A stretch of 5,501 nt of DNA from Patescibacteria group bacterium (GCA_018814055.1 JAHJAL010000064.1:1-5501); one strand, 5' to 3'; positions 1 to 5,481 are shown, counted from the stretch's first letter. Translations and numbers: made by a program. Notes: generated by a model not told the origin, from the letters alone.

Positions 1-2
1 AT

Positions 3-356
3 TTATTTACCAAATTAATCAAGGTCTCGGGGGTGGGCCCTAAGTCGGCGATTAGTATAATGGATTTGGATGAATATGATAAACTGATGGAGCATATTGA
101 GAAAGCTGATGTGGCGTTTATTGCCAAGGCTTCGGGGGTTGGTCGCAAAACTGCGCAGAAATTGATTGTGGAACTGCAGGGTAAGTTGGTGATTGATGAT
201 GGTATGCCGGCTGATGGGGAACTGGTGGATGCGTTGACAAGTTTGGGATATAAGGCAAATGAGTATAGGGATGTATTGGATAAAATGCCGGGGGATATTG
301 ATCGGATTGAGGATAAAATCGGGTGGGTTTTGCGGGAGATTGGTCGGGCAATGTAA
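3..356 (+). CDS. ruvA: Holliday junction branch migration protein RuvA, C-terminal part (5' end outside window)
   Basis: RuvA binds four-way DNA junctions as a tetramer and loads the RuvB motor for branch migration in recombination and repair. The frame is open from base 3 to the TAA at 354-356, giving 117 residues against about 190-200 for whole RuvA, so the N-terminal OB-fold domain is missing to the left. Both helix-hairpin-helix motifs are visible: VSGVGPKSA (residues 8-16 of the fragment) and ASGVGRKTAQKLIVEL (about 43-58). An acidic linker (VIDDGMPADGE) follows. The last 45 or so residues (ELVDALTSLGYKANE and on) form the small helical domain III that contacts RuvB. The GTG at 33 is an internal valine of the first hairpin motif, not a start, because the family pattern LIKVSGVGPK continues upstream of it. 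ruvB follows 74 bp downstream, the usual order. The identification is secure. Confidence 0.96.
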   Translation, partial: LFTKLIKVSGVGPKSAISIMDLDEYDKLMEHIEKADVAFIAKASGVGRKTAQKLIVELQGKLVIDDGMPADGELVDALTSLGYKANEYRDVLDKMPGDIDRIEDKIGWVLREIGRAM

Positions 357-420
357 AATAATAAAAAAGTAATACAATAAAATTATCCAAAGCAAAATAA
401 TTTGAAAAGTTTTATTATTT
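356..420. repeat. A/T-only inverted repeat in the ruvA-ruvB gap
   Basis: The 11 bases AAATAATAAAA (356-366) are exactly complementary to TTTTATTATTT (410-420), with 43 bases between. The left arm begins at the last base of the ruvA stop codon. The right arm coincides with the promoter-like element before ruvB. Such an A/T-only stem would be weak, so it may be chance in A/T-rich DNA. A similar pair occurs at 3677-3703. Confidence 0.4.
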
Positions 421-424
421 ATTT
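404..424 (+). promoter_or_regulatory. Candidate near-leaderless promoter of ruvB
   Basis: The stretch GAAAAGTTTTATTATTTATTT contains TATTAT (413-418), one mismatch from the sigma70 -10 consensus, ending 12 bases before the TTG start at 431. A start of transcription about 7 bases after it would leave only about 6 bases of leader. No -35 match is visible at the right distance. The same word at the same distance occurs before the gene at 3716. It could equally be an A/T-rich translation-initiation element. Confidence 0.35.
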
Positions 425-430
425 AGAAGA

Positions 431-1432
431 TTGATTGAATCAAAGAAAAATTTGTTGAATCCGAAATTTGATCGAAGTGATGACTTTGAGGGTGGTCTGC
501 GTCCAAAAACTTTCAAGGATTATGTGGGCCAGAAACGGACCAAGGATAATTTGATGGTGTATGTGGAAGCGGCATTAAAGAGGAAGGAAGTATTGGATCA
601 TGTGTTGGTTTATGGACCTCCGGGATTGGGGAAGACGACCTTGGCGATGGTGTTGGCCAATGAAATGAAAGCTGCTTATCGGATTACTTCCGGGCCGGCT
701 TTGGCGCGGGCGGGGGATTTGGCTTCGATTTTGACCGGTTTGAAGAAGGGTGATTTTTTGTTTATTGATGAGATTCATCGTCTATCAAAAACGGTTGAGG
801 AGATTTTGTATACAGCTATGGAAGATTTTGCGGTGGACATTGTACTGGGTAAAGGTCCGGGAGCGAAGACAGTGCGGCTGGAGTTGCAGCCGTTTACAAT
901 GATTGGGGCTACAACGAGGATCGGAAGTATTTCTTCTCCACTTAGAGATCGTTTTGGGGTGGTGGAGAGACTGGATTTTTACAACAACGATGAGTTGGAA
1001 TTGATTTTGAGCAATTCTGCCAGACGTTTGAATGTGGAATATGAAAAAGGGGCATTGGGAGTGATTGCCGGATCAAGCCGCGGTACTCCGCGGGTGGCAA
1101 ATCGTCTATTGAAGAGAATTCGGGATTTTGCGCAAGTGGAAGCGAGTGGAAAAATTGATTTGACTATAACCAGAAAATCACTTGAGTCATTGGGAATTGA
1201 TGAGTGGGGGTTGGATAAGTTTGACCGGGAGTTGTTGAAAATTATGGTGTATAAATACAAGGGTGGTCCGGTGGGGCTGGAAACTTTGGCGGCGGCCACG
1301 AGTGAAGAAAAGGATACTTTGCAGGAGGTATGTGAGCCATATTTGATAAAAATGGGGATGATAGAAAAAACGGCACGAGGGAGGAAGGTGACGGATGAAG
1401 TTTATAAAGTTTTGGATATTGACCAAAGGTGA
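431..1432 (+). CDS. ruvB: Holliday junction branch migration ATPase RuvB
   Basis: RuvB is the hexameric AAA+ motor that pumps DNA through the RuvA-bound Holliday junction. The 333 residues match the usual family length. In order they show the N-terminal LRPKTFKDYVGQ (23-34), Walker A GPPGLGKTT (62-70), Walker B LFIDEIHRL (110-118), sensor 1 GATTR (159-163), the arginine-finger segment SPLRDRFG (169-176), sensor 2 GTPRVANRLLKR (218-229), and the winged-helix DNA-binding domain with GGPVGLETLAAA (278-289) and EPYLIKMGMIEKTARGRKVT (302-321). No catalytic residue is missing. The start is the TTG at 431: an in-frame stop lies at 398-400 and no ATG or GTG intervenes. TTG codons at 452 and 455 are alternatives that would shorten only the variable N-terminus. 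There is no clear Shine-Dalgarno site, only AGAAGA touching the start. Confidence 0.97.
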   Translation: MIESKKNLLNPKFDRSDDFEGGLRPKTFKDYVGQKRTKDNLMVYVEAALKRKEVLDHVLVYGPPGLGKTTLAMVLANEMKAAYRITSGPALARAGDLASILTGLKKGDFLFIDEIHRLSKTVEEILYTAMEDFAVDIVLGKGPGAKTVRLELQPFTMIGATTRIGSISSPLRDRFGVVERLDFYNNDELELILSNSARRLNVEYEKGALGVIAGSSRGTPRVANRLLKRIRDFAQVEASGKIDLTITRKSLESLGIDEWGLDKFDRELLKIMVYKYKGGPVGLETLAAATSEEKDTLQEVCEPYLIKMGMIEKTARGRKVTDEVYKVLDIDQR

Positions 1433-1472
1433 AGTTGGTATTCAAAAATGTGGTTTTTTGAGGATATTGGGA

Positions 1473-1478
1473 TATAAT
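1473..1478 (+). promoter_or_regulatory. Candidate -10 box before the membrane-protein genes and queA
   Basis: A perfect TATAAT lies in the 71-bp gap after ruvB, 25 bases before the ATG at 1504. The region 16-18 bases upstream (around 1449-1456, TGTGGTTT) is a poor -35 match and there is no TGn extension. It could start a separate transcript for the membrane-protein genes and queA, but read-through from ruvB is equally possible. Confidence 0.35.
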
Positions 1479-1503
1479 AAATGTAGGAGAAAATGGAGAT
1501 AAT

Positions 1504-1728
1504 ATGGATATATTGTTTGTAATCAGTTTGGTTGTATACTTGATTTTGATGTTTGTGTTGTTGATATTTAATGTCATGGCAATTAGGCATATTTTGAAAT
1601 ACAGGTTCAAGGGTGATATGTCGATGAGTGTGTTGTCCGGATATATGATTTTGGTGGTAATTTTGATTCTGGCGACCACAGTGTCTTTATTGGCCTTGAG
1701 TGTTGGTAGTTTTGCAGGAGGTGGATGA
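1504..1728 (+). CDS. Small two-helix membrane protein, unknown function
   Basis: I do not recognise a family. The 74-residue product has two clear hydrophobic segments, about residues 3-26 and 44-68. They are joined by a short basic/polar loop containing RHILKYRFKGDMSMS, and the protein ends in GSFAGGG. By the positive-inside rule the basic loop should be cytoplasmic, with both ends outside. The ATG at 1504 is supported by GGAG at 1495-1498, five bases upstream, with a second purine stretch AGGAGA at 1485-1490. Its stop (TGA, 1726-1728) overlaps the start region of the next gene, so the two are probably translationally coupled. Consistent spacing, a good Shine-Dalgarno site and the coupling argue that this is a real gene despite its size. 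Confidence 0.8.
   Translation: MDILFVISLVVYLILMFVLLIFNVMAIRHILKYRFKGDMSMSVLSGYMILVVILILATTVSLLALSVGSFAGGG
1716..1722 (+). promoter_or_regulatory. Strong Shine-Dalgarno site AGGAGGT inside the 3' end of the upstream gene
   Basis: AGGAGGT is a near-full match to the 16S anti-Shine-Dalgarno sequence. Three ATG codons stand in tandem in the same frame at 1725, 1728 and 1731. From the end of GGAGG (1721) the gaps are 3, 6 and 9 bases, so 1728 or 1731 are better placed than 1725. Confidence 0.75.
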
Positions 1729-2348
1729 TGATGTGCCCAGTTGATTTGGAGGCAATTCGGTTTCCTGGACAGCAAAGCGACGAACGGGTGTTTATGTTTT
1801 TGCGGCGGCATTGGATCTCTTTTCTTCAGCCGGTGTTTTTTGTGTTGGTAATGGCTATTTTGCCGCCGGTGATGATCGTGTTTTTGGGATTCTTGAGTAT
1901 TGATATTGAAATTATCAAGGAGTTTTATGGCGAGTTTGGCGCGGTAGATCCAGATTTGAGGGCCAAGCAGTTTATGATATTTATTTTTTCTGCTTATTAT
2001 TTTTTTGTTGCCAGTTATTTTTTGGTGCAGTGGTTGGATTATTATTTTGATATTACAATTGTGACCAATGAACGGATTATTGATATTCATCAAGAGGGAC
2101 TGTTTAATCGAGTGGTGTCGGAGTTGTATTTGCTTTCTGTACAGGATGTGGCTGGCAAGCAGCATGGTTTTTTGCAGAATTGGTTTCATTTCGGGGATGT
2201 GGTAATTCAAACAGCGGGAAGTGGGAAAAATAATTTCGTGATTGATCATGTGGCGGATAGTTATAATGTGGCCAGGAGGGTGGTTGATTTGCAGGAGGCA
2301 TTGATTGAGAGGAAAGAAAGACGGGATGATGCGGTGGATGTGCAGTAG
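1728..2348 (+). CDS. Membrane-anchored bacterial PH-domain protein (YdbS/bPH2-like)
   Basis: This product of about 206 residues has a soluble N-terminus of about 28 residues, then two membrane helices (about 30-57, containing PP, and 82-101). A C-terminal region (about 102-191) resembles bacterial pleckstrin-homology domains of the YdbS/DUF304 type: YYFDITIVTNERIIDI, then GLFNRVVSELYLLSVQDV, then HFGDVVIQTAG. The TNERI strand and the 'L..VQDV' strand are the parts most like that family. The tail is charged (IERKERRDD). Related proteins are membrane-bound and mostly uncharacterised, so no precise function is claimed. It follows the two-helix protein with overlapping stop and start (ATGA type), and queA begins 13 bases after its TAG. 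The exact start among ATG 1725, 1728 and 1731 is uncertain; I chose 1728 for ribosome-site spacing. Confidence 0.85.
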   Translation: MMCPVDLEAIRFPGQQSDERVFMFLRRHWISFLQPVFFVLVMAILPPVMIVFLGFLSIDIEIIKEFYGEFGAVDPDLRAKQFMIFIFSAYYFFVASYFLVQWLDYYFDITIVTNERIIDIHQEGLFNRVVSELYLLSVQDVAGKQHGFLQNWFHFGDVVIQTAGSGKNNFVIDHVADSYNVARRVVDLQEALIERKERRDDAVDVQ

Positions 2349-2351
2349 AGT

Positions 2352-2359
2352 GGGGGTGA
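2352..2359 (+). promoter_or_regulatory. Wobble Shine-Dalgarno site that suggests the queA start
   Basis: GGGGGTGA matches GGAGGTGA with one A-to-G change that still allows a G-U pair with the 16S tail. Its GGGGG part ends five bases before the GTG at 2362, a normal spacing, which favours that start over GTG 2350 or 2356. Confidence 0.45.
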
Positions 2360-2361
2360 GT

Positions 2362-3450
2362 GTGGATATATATGATGTAGAATCGTACAATTATTGTTTG
2401 CCAAAAGAGTTGATAGCAAATGTTCCTTTGGAAAAAAGGGACCACTCTAGGTTGTTGGTTGTTGATAGAAAAAATAGGACTTTTGAGGTGGATAATGTTT
2501 TTGCTGATTTACTGGACCGATTGGATGATGATTATGTGGTAGTGACCAACAATACCAGGGTATTTCCCGGTAAGTTGGTAGTTTCAAAAGTGGGCAAAGG
2601 TTCTTTGGTGGAGATGTTGTTTTTGCGGGCGCTGGATGAGGAGAGATGGGAAGTGATGTGTAAAAAGGCGAAACGAGTACGGGTGGGGGATGAGTTTATG
2701 ATGACATATCCGGGGGGTATGCTGAAGTTGAAGGTTGAAGGTTTGAAAGATGGGGCTGTACGGGTGGTAAGTACGGGTATGAAAGAAATTGATTTTGTAG
2801 ATTTGTTGGATAAATGTGGATTGGTACCTCTCCCACCATATATTGAGATGGATTCAAATGTGGATTATCGGCGGGTGTATCAAACTGTATTTGCTAGTGA
2901 GCCGGGTTCGGTGGCGGCTCCGACCGCGGGGTTGCATTTTACCAAAGACATGATGGTTGGTTTGCAGAAGAAGGGAGTCATTTTTGAAGAAATTACCTTG
3001 CATGTGGGCCGGGGGACGTTTGAGCCAGTGAGGGTGGATGATATTCGAGAGCATCAGATGCATAGTGAGGAAATGGTAGTAAATAGGGAGCAATTGGATA
3101 GACTAAAGGATTACAAAAAAAAGGGCAAAAAAATATTGGCAGTGGGAACTACTAGTGCCAGGTTTTTGGAAACATTGCTGAATAAAGAATCGCACTTTGA
3201 TAGGGTAAATAATTTTAAAACCGATTTATTTGTTTACCCGGGTTATCGGTTCGGGTATGTGGATGAGTTGATTACCAATTTTCATTTGCCTAAATCGACA
3301 TTGCTGATGTTGGTGTCGGCTTTTTTGTGTCATGGTGGAGAATTTGCCAAAGAGATGGAGGCGGTGGAATTTTTGAAATTTATTTATGGACAAGCTATCA
3401 CAGAGAAATACCGGTTTTATAGTTTTGGGGACGCGATGTATATTCGTTGA
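2362..3450 (+). CDS. queA: S-adenosylmethionine:tRNA ribosyltransferase-isomerase QueA
   Basis: QueA transfers and rearranges the ribose of S-adenosylmethionine onto preQ1 at the wobble position of tRNA (His, Asn, Asp, Tyr), giving epoxyqueuosine. From GTG 2362 the protein has 362 residues, close to the 356 of E. coli. Family blocks run the full length: LPKELIANVPLEKRDHSRLL near the N-terminus, NNTRVFPGKL (63-72), LPPYI (157-161), EPGSVAAPTAGLHF (180-193), TLHVGRGTFEPVR (212-224), VGTTSARFLE (261-270), TNFHLPKSTLLMLVSAF (305-321) and YRFYSFGDAMYI at the end. The frame is open back to 2305, but those residues overlap the previous gene and have no family counterpart. ATG 2338 and GTG 2350 or 2356 remain possible starts. 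tgt and queG/queH are not in the window. The final A of the TGA stop is also the first base of the large inverted repeat. Confidence 0.97.
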   Translation: MDIYDVESYNYCLPKELIANVPLEKRDHSRLLVVDRKNRTFEVDNVFADLLDRLDDDYVVVTNNTRVFPGKLVVSKVGKGSLVEMLFLRALDEERWEVMCKKAKRVRVGDEFMMTYPGGMLKLKVEGLKDGAVRVVSTGMKEIDFVDLLDKCGLVPLPPYIEMDSNVDYRRVYQTVFASEPGSVAAPTAGLHFTKDMMVGLQKKGVIFEEITLHVGRGTFEPVRVDDIREHQMHSEEMVVNREQLDRLKDYKKKGKKILAVGTTSARFLETLLNKESHFDRVNNFKTDLFVYPGYRFGYVDELITNFHLPKSTLLMLVSAFLCHGGEFAKEMEAVEFLKFIYGQAITEKYRFYSFGDAMYIR

Positions 3451-3640
3451 ACCAACAAGTTGTCTTAAAAATTATTCTCTCACTGCCCATATCTTTCTTT
3501 TTGACGCTTACCGATTATTGGTACAATTGTGGTTGTTTTCGGCTAACCTTTATTGGCGATATTATCTGGTAATTTACTACGCGCTGTAAAAAGAAAGATA
3601 TGGGCAGTGAGAGAATAATTTTTAAGACAACTTGTTGGTT
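3450..3640. repeat. Perfect 53-bp inverted repeat around an 85-bp core (MITE-like or invertible element)
   Basis: Bases 3450-3502 (from AACCAACAAGTTG to CTTTCTTTTT) are exactly complementary to 3588-3640 (from AAAAAGAAAG to CAACTTGTTGGTT), 53 of 53 positions. The core 3503-3587 is not symmetrical. Pairing stops at both outer edges (3449 G against 3641 G). The arm has 16 G/C of 53. No convincing flanking target duplication is visible and there is no transposase or recombinase in the window. The element fills most of the gap between queA and the next gene and contains no credible reading frame. RNA from it would fold into a very long hairpin. Possible readings are a MITE-like insertion, a terminator hairpin or an invertible promoter segment. 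Confidence 0.9.
3501..3527 (+). promoter_or_regulatory. Candidate sigma70 promoter inside the inverted-repeat element
   Basis: TTGACG (3501-3506) is a 5/6 match to the -35 box. TACAAT (3522-3527) is a 5/6 match to the -10 box and is preceded by TGG, an extended -10. The spacer is 15 bases, shorter than the ideal 17. Transcription would start near 3534 and run right through the second arm towards the gene at 3716. The -35 box straddles the arm/core boundary. No equally good match was seen on the opposite strand of the core. Confidence 0.4.
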
Positions 3641-3648
3641 GGTTTTTT
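3588..3648 (+). terminator. Possible intrinsic terminator: right arm of the long hairpin plus T run
   Basis: The right arm ends at 3640. After GG, six T residues follow (3643-3648). A transcript coming from queA would contain both arms and could fold into a 53-bp stem followed by U residues. The stem is far longer and the loop (85 bases) far larger than in normal intrinsic terminators. No T run lies outside the left arm for the opposite direction. Confidence 0.4.
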
Positions 3649-3676
3649 CTTAATATAAATTTAATCGATATAGTAG

Positions 3677-3703
3677 ATAATAAAATACGAAAGTTTTTAT
3701 TAT
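3677..3703. repeat. A/T-only hairpin before the lamin-tail protein gene
   Basis: ATAATAAAA (3677-3685) pairs exactly with TTTTATTAT (3695-3703) across a 9-base loop, and six T follow. It might be a weak terminator, but it overlaps the promoter-like element of the next gene. It resembles the pair at 356-420. Confidence 0.4.
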
Positions 3704-3710
3704 TTTTTTA
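3689..3710 (+). promoter_or_regulatory. Candidate near-leaderless promoter of the lamin-tail protein gene
   Basis: GAAAGTTTTTATTATTTTTTTA carries TATTAT at 3698-3703, ending 12 bases before the ATG at 3716. Both the sequence and the spacing match the stretch before ruvB. There is no Shine-Dalgarno site between it and the start. No -35 box is recognisable. Confidence 0.35.
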
Positions 3711-3715
3711 TAGCT

Positions 3716-5437
3716 ATGCTGATCAAGAAAAATGTGATCATGGTGTTGGTGATAGGATTGAGTATGGGGTGGTGGCTGGTGTCGGTATCAGCCGGTGATG
3801 ATGAGGAGAATTGGATATTTTCCGAAGTATTGGCTAATCCTGAGAATGAAGAGAAACATGAGTTTTTGGAATTGTTATACGAGGGGACTGAACAAGTTGA
3901 TTTGACGGGATGGATGGTCAGAGATCTTTCGGGTGAAGATGAGCTGGTCGATTTTGTGAGTGACTATGATTTGGGAAAAGAGGGTTTGGTGTTGGATAAG
4001 GGTGATTTATTGTTGGTGGTTGATCGGCAATATGATGGTGTTTTTAGTAGTGAGTTACGTGATCGGGAAGAAGATTTATCAAAGATAGTGGTGATAACCG
4101 TTGATGATGATAAAATTGGTAATGGTTTGGGGAATGCGGCTGATAAATTTGAATTGATCGATGAAAAGGGAGCGGTGGTAACTGGTTGGGGATGGGATAA
4201 AGATGCTGGTAATGGCATTTCATGGGAAAATATTGGTGGGGAGTGGGTGATGTCGGATGAAGATATGGGTAATAGTTTTGGTTGGTCGAAAGTGAGGCAG
4301 AAAATTGACAAAGGCAAGGATACAAATGATGGTGTGGATGATGAAGAATGGACAAGGTTTTGGCAGGATGGAGAGGTGCCGGTCAGGATAAATGAATTGA
4401 TGGTAAATCCGATAAATGAGGACGATGAATGGATTGAATTAAAGAGTGATTGGCCGAAAGATATTGATCTGAGCAATTGGTATATATGTGATGGTTTTTG
4501 TGACATTGAATCAGTGGAGGGAGGGTATAAAATAGATGAATTAGTAATCAGGAGTAATGACTATGCAGTATTGGATCGGGAAAGAACCAAAATTGCGTTG
4601 AATAACGGCGGGGATGACTTGTATTTGTTTGATCCTAACCATCAGTGGGTGGATAGTGTGAGTTACGAGGTGAGTATTGGTGAAGAAGTGGCATACGCGT
4701 GTGATGATGGCGGGTGGTATTTGACCAATCAGGCAACTTATGGCAGTGAAAATGTAATTGATGGAGCGGTAAAGACGGATAACATAGCTGAAAAGACTGA
4801 TTTGGATCAGCCGGAGGATATAAGTGATTATATTCAAATAGAGAATTTGGAGGGATTGAAAGGGGTTGGTGTGGGTACCAGGGTTGAGTTTGAAGGAGTA
4901 GTGGTGGTTGAATATGGATTATTGGAGAAGAATTATATGTGGGTAAACGATCGGACGGGTGGAGTTGGTTTATACAGCAAGGAGGATCCGGGGATAAGTA
5001 GTGGCTTGGTGTTGGTAAGGGGGGAGGTAAGGCAGCTGAAATATCGGCAAGTGGTTGATATCGAAAAGATTGATTCACTCTCAATGGAAAAATTGGTGGT
5101 AAGAGAGATAACGACAAATCAGATCGATGAGTTTGAAGATATGGTGGTTGAGATATCAGGGGAGGTGATTGACAAAGGAAATAGTGATTTAATAGTAGAT
5201 GATGGCAGTGGACAGGCGAGAGTTTATTTCAAGGAGGGGGCCAATTTGTCCGAGATTTCGTTTAAAAAGGGTGATAAGATAAGGGTGAAGGGTTTGATCA
5301 ATGAAATAAGTTCAGGATATAGATTGTTGCCAAGATATGATGAGGATATTTTGCGAATAGGAGGAGAGGAAGGTGGTCTATTGCCATCGGTGGGGCCATG
5401 TTGGGTCTGGATTTTTAAATTCTTTTTCATTAAGTGA
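3716..5437 (+). CDS. Secreted protein with two lamin-tail domains and two OB folds
   Basis: The 573-residue product starts with a signal peptide: KK, a hydrophobic core (about 7-22) and a VSA site giving likely cleavage after A26. Two lamin-tail domains follow. The first (about 34-190) opens with FSEVLANPENEEKHEFLEL and has DLTGWMVRD (62-70). The second (about 223-345) opens with INELMVNPINEDDEWIEL and has DLSNWYICD (251-259), then NNGGDDLYLFDPNHQWVDSV. Two OB-fold-like segments come next, about 387-455 (GTRVEFEGVVVVEYG, YMWVNDRTGGVGLYS) and 476-547 (MVVEISGEVIDKG, LIVDDGSGQARVYF, KGDKIRVKGLINE). The end, PCWVWIFKFFFIK (561-573), is a short aromatic tail that could touch the membrane but is too short for a normal anchor. 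The protein is strongly acidic. Such architectures are known from exported bacterial proteins, some linked to DNA uptake or extracellular nucleases. A nucleic-acid or surface-polymer role is inference. ATG 3716 best includes the signal-peptide lysines; ATG 3740 is an alternative. Four cysteines are present (258, 262, 329, 562). Confidence 0.88.
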   Translation: MLIKKNVIMVLVIGLSMGWWLVSVSAGDDEENWIFSEVLANPENEEKHEFLELLYEGTEQVDLTGWMVRDLSGEDELVDFVSDYDLGKEGLVLDKGDLLLVVDRQYDGVFSSELRDREEDLSKIVVITVDDDKIGNGLGNAADKFELIDEKGAVVTGWGWDKDAGNGISWENIGGEWVMSDEDMGNSFGWSKVRQKIDKGKDTNDGVDDEEWTRFWQDGEVPVRINELMVNPINEDDEWIELKSDWPKDIDLSNWYICDGFCDIESVEGGYKIDELVIRSNDYAVLDRERTKIALNNGGDDLYLFDPNHQWVDSVSYEVSIGEEVAYACDDGGWYLTNQATYGSENVIDGAVKTDNIAEKTDLDQPEDISDYIQIENLEGLKGVGVGTRVEFEGVVVVEYGLLEKNYMWVNDRTGGVGLYSKEDPGISSGLVLVRGEVRQLKYRQVVDIEKIDSLSMEKLVVREITTNQIDEFEDMVVEISGEVIDKGNSDLIVDDGSGQARVYFKEGANLSEISFKKGDKIRVKGLINEISSGYRLLPRYDEDILRIGGEEGGLLPSVGPCWVWIFKFFFIK

Positions 5438-5445
5438 ATAATTCT

Positions 5446-5474
5446 TTGAATAAATTTTGTATAACGTCTATATC
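5446..5474 (+). promoter_or_regulatory. Candidate promoter of the next gene
   Basis: TTGAAT (5446-5451) and TATATC (5469-5474) are separated by 17 bases. TATAAC at 5460-5465 is an alternative -10 box. With TATATC, transcription would begin almost at the ATG at 5482, so this too would be nearly leaderless. The matches are moderate and the local DNA is A/T-rich. Confidence 0.3.
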
Positions 5475-5481
5475 AGATAAG

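Noticed and set aside
33..356. RuvA beginning at GTG 33
   Set aside because: The GTG encodes a valine inside the first helix-hairpin-helix motif, and the family sequence continues upstream to the window edge.
1242..2390. A 382-codon open frame on the minus strand
   Set aside because: It runs antisense across the end of ruvB, two membrane genes and the start of queA. Its product is rich in H, I, N, P and T with no family pattern. It is open only because the minus strand is T-poor and so lacks stop codons.
3386..3589. A 67-codon + frame spanning the queA end and the inverted repeat
   Set aside because: It overlaps the conserved C-terminus of QueA in another frame, has no ribosome site, and most of its length is the repeat element.
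3450..3640. Retron or CRISPR-type interpretation of the inverted repeat
   Set aside because: There is no reverse transcriptase or cas gene in the window, no repeated spacer units, and only one repeat pair.
3450..3640. Fold-back assembly or amplification chimera
   Set aside because: A simple fold-back would continue as the reverse complement of queA after the right arm. Instead the pairing stops at 3640 and new sequence follows. Read data would still be needed to exclude a more complex artefact.
3964..4506. A 180-codon minus-strand frame inside the lamin-tail gene
   Set aside because: The product is a low-complexity, S/P-rich mirror of the acidic sense protein, with no domain or ribosome site. 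The sense gene has clear signal-peptide and domain structure.
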